NCBI RefSeq assembly: GCF_018130785.1
Contig: NZ_JAFCJT010000028.1
Location: forward strand, 24,182-88,181
Direction: 5' to 3'
From: Bradyrhizobium liaoningense
GTDB lineage: Bacteria > Pseudomonadota > Alphaproteobacteria > Rhizobiales > Xanthobacteraceae
Length of the DNA: 64,000 bases
Numbering within the stretch: position 1 is the first letter of the stretch; every line of letters starts with the position of its first letter. The notes beneath the pieces are model-generated. The model had not been told where the DNA came from and made no database searches. It saw nothing but the letters and a program-made list of their open reading frames with translations. This document shows, piece after piece, positions 28,559 through 36,571 of the stretch. The position numbers were made by a program, and so were the translations under genes.

Positions 28559-28654
28559 GGGTCAAAGGCTGACCTCGGCATCTTGCGGAGCTTTGTCCGT
28601 TCACCGTCTAGCGGCAGACATCGGGGGGCTCGCAGGGATGGTCAGCTACGGACC
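28559..28654. repeat. Dispersed repeat, copy B (~96 bp)
   Basis: This is the partner of the copy at 27588-27684, sharing CTTTGTCCGTTCACCG and GGGATGGTCAGCTACGG in the same order and orientation. Confidence 0.75.
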
Positions 28655-28825
28655 GAAAGCGGAAGACTCAGGAGCAATCGGGATGTAGCCGGGTCGGGAT
28701 GGACGGTTCGTTCCACGAGATCGCCAGGAGCGGTCACATCGGCTTCGTGGGCAACGCGCTGGAGCGTGGCGTGCGGCAGGTGGAGCTGAACGACATTCAG
28801 GGGCTGGTAAATGTCCCATCGTGAG

Positions 28826-28871
28826 CATCGGGCGGCGCTTTGCGCCGACCTGTTGGCTCCATCCGGGCTAC
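28826..28871. repeat. 46-bp palindromic repeat, right copy bounding the accessory stretch
   Basis: This is the inverted counterpart of 19198-19243 with two mismatches. It lies immediately before the stop of the BTLCP gene and marks the return to ordinary gene density. Confidence 0.85.
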
Positions 28872-28878
28872 AAGAAAA

Positions 28879-29610
28879 TCAGTGCGTCTCGGGCGCGACC
28901 ATCGACAACCGCACGGGTTCGTCGACATATTTCATCACGGCCGACTGATAGAGCACGAACAGCGGCTGGTAGGTCTGCGCCGCGTCGTCCTCGACCATCG
29001 CCATGCGGCGATTGTCGAGCATCAGCCAGTGGCCGTCGAGCTTTGCTGCGGCTACCGCATGCTCTTCGCCGGCCCTGACGTCACGCACCACGACGATGCG
29101 GAGGTCCTCATTGGCAACGCCGGCGAGCCGCAGCGCGGCCAGCTTGGCGATGGCATAGTCTTCGCAATCGCCGGCGCCCCGCGCGAAGGTTGCGAGCGGC
29201 GAGCTCCAGACGTCGTCGGCGCCGTCATTGGTGGCCCGGATGGCAAGATTGATGGCGCGATTGGTCTCGCCGAGCTTCGCGCGGCCGTCGCGGCTGCGGG
29301 CCTGGTCGACGATGGCGATCAGTTTCAGGGCTGCGGGCGACGCGCAATTGTCCCGGTCGCCGTCGCACAGCGCGAGCTGCACCATGTCGTCGTCGAACTT
29401 CTGCTTCAGCGCGAACCATTTCTGCTGGAGACTGCCGGACGAGATGGCGAAGGCGAATACGCCGAACGGTTCGGCGGATTTGCGCACGAGGACGCCGGCC
29501 CCAGGCGACAGCAGCGTGCCGGCGCGGAGGTCGGCGGCCGATCCGAGCAGGATCAATCCGCACAACACAAGGACAGCGCGCCAGGCGCGCGAGCGAGCAG
29601 CGGTCTCCAT
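28879..29610 (-). CDS. Bacterial transglutaminase-like cysteine proteinase (LapG-like)
   Basis: The 243-residue protein has an N-terminal hydrophobic signal (about 10-30, WRAVLVLCGLILLGSAADLRA). The BTLCP catalytic triad is complete: Cys149 in GAGDCEDYA, His184 in GEEHAV and Asp199 in LMLDNR. In LapG of Pseudomonas fluorescens the same triad cleaves the N terminus of the surface adhesin LapA in the periplasm under control of the c-di-GMP receptor LapD. Here the gene is divergent from a giant adhesin-like gene, 619 bp apart, which makes an adhesin substrate plausible. No LapD-like gene is in the window. Confidence 0.88.
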   Translation of the reverse strand: METAARSRAWRAVLVLCGLILLGSAADLRAGTLLSPGAGVLVRKSAEPFGVFAFAISSGSLQQKWFALKQKFDDDMVQLALCDGDRDNCASPAALKLIAIVDQARSRDGRAKLGETNRAINLAIRATNDGADDVWSSPLATFARGAGDCEDYAIAKLAALRLAGVANEDLRIVVVRDVRAGEEHAVAAAKLDGHWLMLDNRRMAMVEDDAAQTYQPLFVLYQSAVMKYVDEPVRLSMVAPETH

Positions 29611-30229
29611 CTGACATCCCCTTCCGGCTTCGCCAGGTCCCCCTCGACCTGTACGTGCCGGGCTTTGTTGCTTTCGCGGAGATAGTGCGAGACGGGCCGT
29701 TTTGTTCTGCTTAACGCGCCCGGCAGGGCTCCCAAAACCGTGGGACAGGCTGAAACGGGACTGTCCAAATTGCGTAAAATTTTACGATTCGCCGGCTAGG
29801 AGGGCTTTGGCTGCCGCGAAATGGAACCAATTGCAGGGAGAAGTTGTGGGAGGGCCGATTCTGCCTCCTATGGCTAACAGCCCGCTATTTCACGGGTTTT
29901 GTTAATTGGGTCACAGATTCTGCCCCGTATTTGCCGCAGGATGCTGCGCGGCACCACGATTTAAAGATGACACAAGTATCCGTTGTTTGATTTAGGCGCC
30001 GGGTTACTTTGGATTACTGGAAATGCGTGAAAAGAAGCCGAAAACCGACCTCGGAATATTTGAAGAATTACTTCGGCTTCTCTGTGAAGGCGCCGCTGTT
30101 GGGGGACTCCGCCGAGCAAGTGATACGAATCACACAAGCAATAGATGGTTTCGCTAAGGACTTGGTAATGCTATCCAAGCTTAGGCGGTCGTTACTTACT
30201 TAGATTTTAACCCTTTTTACGGTGCCCGG
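29611..30229. other. Divergent intergenic region between protease and adhesin genes
   Basis: 619 bp with lower GC than its surroundings and several short A/T-rich tracts (for example AAAATTTTACG near 29776). It should contain both promoters. A 64-codon frame at 30009-30203 (start TTG) is open but unsupported. Confidence 0.5.
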
Positions 30230-33200
30230 TTGAACTACGCTGGCAAATTTGACGCCACGATTCCCTTGGATGGCGCGGGTTCCCGCTCGGCCGCGGACGT
30301 TCATGTCGATCCCTTTACGGCCAAGCCTTTTATCGCCAAGCCCTTTGTCGCAAAGGCACACGGTCATGTGCCCGACGGCACGTTCGTTGTTCCCGATGCT
30401 AACCTGATCTTCAATGGCGAGTTGAAGCGCGCAGGTCTCGACCTCGTGCTGTCCCACGAGGGGCACGAATTCGTCGTTCACGACTATTTCAAGGGCGACA
30501 AGCGCGCAGCGATCGCCTCGCCCGATGGCGCCCACCTCACCGGCGACGTCGTCAACGCGCTCACCGGCCATGTGCAATATGCGCAGGCCGCGCCCGGCAT
30601 CGCCGCCGCGCAGGTCATCGGCCACGTCACGAAACTCTCCGGTAGCGCGACAGCGATCCGCAACGGCGTCTCGGTCACCCTGAACAATGGCGACAACGTC
30701 GAGAAGGGCGACGTGGTCTCGACCGGCGCGGATTCGACACTCGGCATCACCTTCATCGACGGCACCGTGTTCGGCCTGTCCTCCAATGCGCGGATGGTGC
30801 TGAACGAGATGGTCTACGACCCCAACGGGTCGAGCAATTCCTCGCTGCTGAGCCTGGTCGCGGGCACCATCACCTTCGTCGCCGGCGAGACCGCCAAGCA
30901 CGGCGACATGAAGATCGACACGCCGGTCGCCACCATGGGCATCCGCGGCACGGCGGTGCTGACCCAGATCAACTTCGTCGTTCCCGCCGGCGGCGGCGAT
31001 CCGCAGCCGCAGGCGAGCTTCCAGGTGTTGGTCGAGCCGAACGGCACGACCGGCTCCTACATCCTGTTCGACAAGGTCACGCTGCTGCCGATCGCGACGG
31101 TCAACCAGGCCGGGCAGATGATCCAGATCAGCGGTGGCAACGTCTCGATCACCAACGGTCTGCTGTCGCCGGACGTGCAGAAGCTGATCACGGACGTGTT
31201 CACGCTGAAGTTCACCGACAACAACACCAACACCAAGCTGACCACGAACTTCACCGACACGATCACGCAGACCAGCGACGGCCTGGTGATCAAGACGCCG
31301 GCCGGCTACATCGCGACCGCGGTCTTCACCAACCTCAATCCGCAGGGAACGCAAGGGTCCGGCGATCACACGGCGCCTTTCAACCGTTACCCCGGCAAGC
31401 CTCTGTCTCAAAGCCTCGATCTCAACGGCAATGTGAAGACGGCGTTCGCGCTGACCGAGCGCACGGACACGACCGGCGACACCACGCATTCCGACACGAT
31501 CTCCGGCCGCATCACCTTCATCGACCAGAACCTGGGCGATCGGCCGACGGTGAGCATAAACCTCGCCGAAGCGCCGAACTACGTCTACATGAGTGCCGGC
31601 CTGGACGTCACCGGCACGCTCTCTGCACTCCAGAAGCAGGATATCGCGGCGACGCAGATCCAGATCAGCGTCGTCGCCGATGCTGGCAACAACAACAACG
31701 GCTCGGCGGTCTGGACCTACACGGTCCCCGACCACGTCTTCGACTTCCTCGCGGCCGGCGAAACGCTGACGCTGACCTACATGGCCCGCGTCGACAACAA
31801 TTTCTCGGTCAGCCCCGAGACCGCCTTCATCCCGATCACGATCACGATCACCGGCACCAACGACAAGCCGGTGATCACCACGAGCGTTCCGGTCATCACC
31901 TTCGAAGGCGGCACCAGCGTGCCGGGCGGGCCGCTCACCAGCGATGTGCCGACGACGGGAACGCTGAACTTCGACGACGTCGATCTCACCGACAAGCATA
32001 CGGTGTCGGTGGCGCTGACCAGCGCGACCCTGCCTGATGGCACCGTTCCGCCGGGCCCGCTCGCGGCGTTCCAGAGCGCGATGTCGGTCGCGATCGCGGC
32101 GGGCGCCGACAGCACCGGGGACGGCACCGGCACCATCAACTGGTCGCTGGCCGATCTGCCGGTCTATCTCGCCGACTTCATTCCGAAGGGCGAGGTGCTG
32201 ACGCTGGTCTACACCGTGACGCTGACGGACTCGCAAGGCGCGACCTCGCAGCAGACCATCACCGTCACGATCACGGGCACCGACGCGCCCGCGGTGGTGT
32301 GGATCGCGACCGACAAGGCCGGCGCTCCCTCCGGCGGCTTCTGGAAGGACGCGGCGAACTGGGCAACCGGTACGGTCCCGACCATCAATGACGACGTCAT
32401 CGTCATCACCGATCAGCTGCACGGCCTGACGCCCTCCTATCCGGTGACGATCGACACCGCGGCCTACGCCAAGTCGCTGACGATGAACGATTTCGGTGGC
32501 CCACCGCCGAAGGTGATCGTCCAGAGTTCGCTGACGATCGCAGGCGCGCTCAACATGGGCGCCGATTCGATCCTCACGACCGCCACGACTGGAACGATGT
32601 CGGTCGGCGGCAAGGCCGAGATTTTGGGCACGAGCGTGCTCACCAATGCTGGCTATCTGACGCTCGCAGGTGGCGGCGATTTCGCTGGCGGTACCACGAT
32701 CACCAATTCCGGCACGATCGAGCTGTCCGGCGGCACGCTGAAGACGCTGGCGGAGATCCACAATGCCGGCGGCCTGCTGAGAGCCGATGTCGGCTCGACG
32801 CTGATCGTCGATACCGCGACGATCGATGGTGGCACCGTCAGCATTCTGGGCACGCTGGAGCTCGATGGCATCAGCCTGATCGAGAACGGCACGCTGAACA
32901 ATTCCGGCACCGTCAACGTCAAGGGCACGGTGGAGTTCGCCCACGAGACCGTGTCCAACACCGCGGCCGGTGTGATCGAGGTGCTGGCCAACGGCTGGCT
33001 GACGATCCATCAGGGCTCCAGCGTTATCAATGACGGCCAGATCACGGTCGATGCCAGCGGCAAGCTGATCGTCAGCAATGCGACCATCGACGGAGCTGGT
33101 GCGGTGATCGGCACCGTCGACGGTGATGACGAGGGGGGGCCCGTCCTCAACGCCGGCATTCGCGGCGCAGGCACGATTACCAACAACGGTGAGGTCGATC

Positions 33201-36200
33201 TGACCGGCGATGCCGTCCTGAGCGGCGGCATTCTGAATAACAACGCCGTCTTCAAGGTAAGCGGTGCGGGCAATGCGCTCAGCGATGAGACCGTCACCAA
33301 TGCCGGCATCATCGAGGTGCTCGCCAACGGCGCGCTCGCGATCGATCTGGGCTCGACCGTCGACAATGCGAGTGGCGACGTCATCATCGACGGCAATGCC
33401 GCGCTGACGCTGGACCAGGCCACGATCAGCGGCGGCGCCATCAAGGGCGCCGGGACGATCGACGTCACCGGCGCCAGCAAGATCGACAACGCGGCCACGC
33501 TCAGCGTCAGCGCGGTGACGGTCGAGAGTGGCGTCACGCTGACGCTGGACGACACGACCGTTGTGGGCACCGCGATCGCCAATCACGGCACCGTCAAGGT
33601 CGATGCCAACACGACGCTGACGTTGAACGGTGCGAGCCTGGCCGGCGGCACGCTCTCCATCGCCGGCACGCTGGAATCGACCGGCGCCAGCGCCATCGAC
33701 AACGCCGACATCGGCAACACCGGCACGATCTCGGTCACCAGCGGCACGCTGACGATCGATCCCGGCATCCTTCACGCCATCACCAATCACGGTCTGATCG
33801 AGGCGGTCGGCGGCGGCACGCTGAAGCTCACGGCCGCCACCATCGCCAACGCCGGCGGCTCGATCTCGGTCGACGGCACCTCGAAGCTCTATCTGTCCGG
33901 CGTCTCGATCAACGGAGGCAGCCTCGGCAATGCCGGCAGTCTCTACAGCGTCGCCGGCCTCAACACGATCACGGGCGGCGTCACCAATACCGGCACCATC
34001 GAAGTCCAGGGCGGCACGCTCAACCTGTCCGGCGGCATCACCGGTGTCGGCGCGCTGATCATCGACAATAACGCGACGCTCGAGCTCGGTGGCGCGGACG
34101 CGCAAACCGTCAGCTTCGCCGGCGGCACCAATACGCTCAAGCTCGACAAGGTTGGCGGCCAGAGCTTCAACGGCACCATCAGTGGTGAAGCGTCGACACC
34201 CGGCACCTTCACCGTCACCGGCAATGCCGACATCGCCTCGTCCAAGGGCGACGCACTCGATTTTACCGCGTCGGGCGGAACCAGCGGCAGCCACGGCAAC
34301 ATCGTTCTGACGCCGACCGGCACGTTGACCGGCGCGACCAACGGCATCGTCGTCACCCAGAACGGCATCGGCCACATCTCGCTGACGACGTCAGGCGACG
34401 TCACCGGCCAGACCGGCAACGGCATCGTGCTGCATGACGGCGCGAATGGCGCAGGCGATATCACGACAACCATCGGCGGCGGCGTTTCCGGCGCGGTTGG
34501 TCTCGATGTCGTGTCGCATGGCGATGGCGACGTCATCATCACGAATAATGGGCACATCACCGGCACGTCCTCGTTCGGCGTCAACATCGACCAGGACGAT
34601 GCCGGCGCCACCGGCTCGACGCACATCACCAACACCGGCTCCGTGGTCGGCGCCGATGGCGTCGCTGCGATCTCCATCCAGGAGAACGGCACCGGCACGG
34701 CGACGATTGACAATTCCGGCACCATCGGGCCCGACGATGCCGGCTCGGTGACGTCCTCGACCTACGCGATTGTCGAGACCGGCGGTGCCATTACCATCAA
34801 CAACAGCGGCGAGATCAACGGCAACATTTCGGTCGCCACCGCCACGTTCAACAACGAGTCGGGCGGTACCTGGACCGTCGCCGGCACGAGCGTGTTTGGC
34901 AACGCGTCGACGATCATCAATCATGGTGACATCGATCTGCTGGACGGGGCTTCGATTTCCGGGGCGGGGCTGAGCATCGAGAACGACAGCCACATCAACA
35001 GCTACGGCACGGCTTCGATCTCAGGCACCATCGCCAATACCGGCACCATCGAGATCCACGACGGGAACCTGACCCTGTTCGGCTCGCTGTCGGGCACCGG
35101 CTCGGTCACCGTCGATGAAGGCGCGTTGCTGAAGCTCGAGGGCACGGTTTCGCAAACGATCACGCTCGCCGGCGACGGCGCCCACCTTCAGATTGATACG
35201 TCGACGTTTGGCGGATCGATCGCGGCGCTGTCCGCGACCGACACGATCGACCTGTCCACCATCAAGTACGGGCTCGGCACCAGCGCCGTCTATGTCGCCA
35301 ATGCCGATCCTACGACCGGCGGTGTGCTGACGGTCACCGGTGACGACGGCCAGAGCATCAGCCTGAAGCTGACCGGCGCCGACTACAGCCACGCGCATTT
35401 CGCCGGCAGCGATGACGGCACCGGCCACACGCTGATCACGATCCATGCGGACGACGATGCGCCGACATTCACCACCACGGATGCGGCGCAGCTGACCGCA
35501 AGCTTCTCCGAGCAGCCCGATACCACCGCGTCCTCGACGCTCGACCCGTCGCCGGCCGCGACCGGCTCGATCGACTTCAAGGACATCGACCTGACCGACC
35601 GGCCGACGGCGGAGATTACGGGCCAATCCGTGACCTGGTTCGATACCGATGGCACGACCCACCTGGCGCTGACCGGCCAGGAAGCCGGGCTCGAGCACGC
35701 CCTGACACTGCTGCCGCAGACCGGCAACAAGAACAACGGCGCGATCGGCTGGAGCTATTCGGTCGCCGACGGCGCGCTGGATTTCCTCGGCAGGGACCAG
35801 ACCGCGAAAATCGTCTCCACCATCACGCTCGATGACCACGCGGGCCAGAAGACCACGGCCGACGTCACCATCACGATCACCGGCACGAACGACGCGCCGG
35901 TCATCAACACCGACCAGATCAGCGTCACGCAGGAAGGCGACAAGGTCTTCGTCCACGGCCTCTCAGTCACCGACGTCGATGCCGGCGCCCATGAAACGTT
36001 CACGCTCGCCGCGACGGCGGCCTCCCGTAGCTGTGTCGATCTCCCATCGGCGGGCGACACGTTGGCCGACGTCAACTCGGCACTCCAGGCGCTGGCCTAT
36101 GCCGAGCCGAACGGGCCCGCGACCGACCAGGTTGCGGTGACGGTGACCGACGGCCATGGCGCGAGCGACAAGGTCAATCTGATCTTCAACCTGACCGGTG

Positions 36201-36499
36201 AAGGTCCGGTGACTCTCGCCGGCACGGCCGACAAGGACGTGTTCTTCGGCACCGGCTATCAGGACCAGTTCGTATTCGCGGCCGGTTCGAACCACGATAC
36301 GATCCTGAACTTCACCTCCGGTACGGACAAGATCGACCTGTCGGCCGTGGTGACGACTTCCGATCCTCAGAGCTGGATCAATCAGCACGTGACCGCGTCA
36401 GGGGCGGTGGACACCCTGATCACGATCAACGCGACGGACAGCATCCTCCTGAAGGGCGTCGCCCACGTCCAGGCGAGTGACTTCATCGTCCATGCCTGA
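30230..36499 (+). CDS. Giant FecR/VCBS/beta-helix adhesin-like protein with type I secretion C terminus
   Basis: The 2089-residue product has, in order: an N-terminal region of ~120 residues without a signal peptide; a FecR-like domain (about 128-245, GHVTKLSGSATAIRNG...GDVVSTGADSTLGITFIDGTVFGLSSNARMVLNE...DTPVATMGIRGTAV); two VCBS-like domains (about 405-685) ending TITGTND; a long beta-helix block of NSGTI/GTLE-type repeats (about 700-1640); two further VCBS/cadherin-like domains (about 1745-1990); and a Ca-binding, glycine/aspartate-rich RTX-like end (ADKDVFFGTG...FTSGTDKIDLSAV). The absent signal peptide and this end fit type I secretion. The assigned start is a TTG without a clear ribosome-binding site, so the N terminus is uncertain. 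Confidence 0.82.
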   Translation: MNYAGKFDATIPLDGAGSRSAADVHVDPFTAKPFIAKPFVAKAHGHVPDGTFVVPDANLIFNGELKRAGLDLVLSHEGHEFVVHDYFKGDKRAAIASPDGAHLTGDVVNALTGHVQYAQAAPGIAAAQVIGHVTKLSGSATAIRNGVSVTLNNGDNVEKGDVVSTGADSTLGITFIDGTVFGLSSNARMVLNEMVYDPNGSSNSSLLSLVAGTITFVAGETAKHGDMKIDTPVATMGIRGTAVLTQINFVVPAGGGDPQPQASFQVLVEPNGTTGSYILFDKVTLLPIATVNQAGQMIQISGGNVSITNGLLSPDVQKLITDVFTLKFTDNNTNTKLTTNFTDTITQTSDGLVIKTPAGYIATAVFTNLNPQGTQGSGDHTAPFNRYPGKPLSQSLDLNGNVKTAFALTERTDTTGDTTHSDTISGRITFIDQNLGDRPTVSINLAEAPNYVYMSAGLDVTGTLSALQKQDIAATQIQISVVADAGNNNNGSAVWTYTVPDHVFDFLAAGETLTLTYMARVDNNFSVSPETAFIPITITITGTNDKPVITTSVPVITFEGGTSVPGGPLTSDVPTTGTLNFDDVDLTDKHTVSVALTSATLPDGTVPPGPLAAFQSAMSVAIAAGADSTGDGTGTINWSLADLPVYLADFIPKGEVLTLVYTVTLTDSQGATSQQTITVTITGTDAPAVVWIATDKAGAPSGGFWKDAANWATGTVPTINDDVIVITDQLHGLTPSYPVTIDTAAYAKSLTMNDFGGPPPKVIVQSSLTIAGALNMGADSILTTATTGTMSVGGKAEILGTSVLTNAGYLTLAGGGDFAGGTTITNSGTIELSGGTLKTLAEIHNAGGLLRADVGSTLIVDTATIDGGTVSILGTLELDGISLIENGTLNNSGTVNVKGTVEFAHETVSNTAAGVIEVLANGWLTIHQGSSVINDGQITVDASGKLIVSNATIDGAGAVIGTVDGDDEGGPVLNAGIRGAGTITNNGEVDLTGDAVLSGGILNNNAVFKVSGAGNALSDETVTNAGIIEVLANGALAIDLGSTVDNASGDVIIDGNAALTLDQATISGGAIKGAGTIDVTGASKIDNAATLSVSAVTVESGVTLTLDDTTVVGTAIANHGTVKVDANTTLTLNGASLAGGTLSIAGTLESTGASAIDNADIGNTGTISVTSGTLTIDPGILHAITNHGLIEAVGGGTLKLTAATIANAGGSISVDGTSKLYLSGVSINGGSLGNAGSLYSVAGLNTITGGVTNTGTIEVQGGTLNLSGGITGVGALIIDNNATLELGGADAQTVSFAGGTNTLKLDKVGGQSFNGTISGEASTPGTFTVTGNADIASSKGDALDFTASGGTSGSHGNIVLTPTGTLTGATNGIVVTQNGIGHISLTTSGDVTGQTGNGIVLHDGANGAGDITTTIGGGVSGAVGLDVVSHGDGDVIITNNGHITGTSSFGVNIDQDDAGATGSTHITNTGSVVGADGVAAISIQENGTGTATIDNSGTIGPDDAGSVTSSTYAIVETGGAITINNSGEINGNISVATATFNNESGGTWTVAGTSVFGNASTIINHGDIDLLDGASISGAGLSIENDSHINSYGTASISGTIANTGTIEIHDGNLTLFGSLSGTGSVTVDEGALLKLEGTVSQTITLAGDGAHLQIDTSTFGGSIAALSATDTIDLSTIKYGLGTSAVYVANADPTTGGVLTVTGDDGQSISLKLTGADYSHAHFAGSDDGTGHTLITIHADDDAPTFTTTDAAQLTASFSEQPDTTASSTLDPSPAATGSIDFKDIDLTDRPTAEITGQSVTWFDTDGTTHLALTGQEAGLEHALTLLPQTGNKNNGAIGWSYSVADGALDFLGRDQTAKIVSTITLDDHAGQKTTADVTITITGTNDAPVINTDQISVTQEGDKVFVHGLSVTDVDAGAHETFTLAATAASRSCVDLPSAGDTLADVNSALQALAYAEPNGPATDQVAVTVTDGHGASDKVNLIFNLTGEGPVTLAGTADKDVFFGTGYQDQFVFAAGSNHDTILNFTSGTDKIDLSAVVTTSDPQSWINQHVTASGAVDTLITINATDSILLKGVAHVQASDFIVHA

Positions 36500-36571
36500 T
36501 GGCCGCTTCATGCGCCGCGACCGCCTGCAGATACGCTGCCGTTCGCCGCGAAAGCGTGATATCCAAGCCGA

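Larger units (their letters stand above)
28199..28878. other. Intergenic stretch with repeats, no gene supported
   Basis: 680 bp carrying repeat copy B (28559-28654) and the right copy of the 46-bp palindrome (28826-28871). A 42-codon frame at 28699-28824 (MDGSFHEIARSGHIGF...NDIQGLVNVPS) is open but unsupported. Confidence 0.5.

Noticed and set aside
28699..28824. A 42-codon frame with NDIQGLV near its end, which recalls the start of Dyp-type peroxidases.
   Set aside because: The match is a seven-residue fragment with no downstream peroxidase sequence; it may be chance.
30009..30203. A 64-codon frame upstream of the adhesin.
   Set aside because: Starts at TTG without a ribosome-binding site and has no recognised features; more likely part of the long divergent control region.
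30200..34375. A 1391-codon open frame on the minus strand across the adhesin gene.
   Set aside because: It is antisense to a coherent repetitive protein; its residue composition (Ala, Arg, Asp, Gly runs) is that of a shadow of GC-rich coding DNA and shows no recognisable domain.
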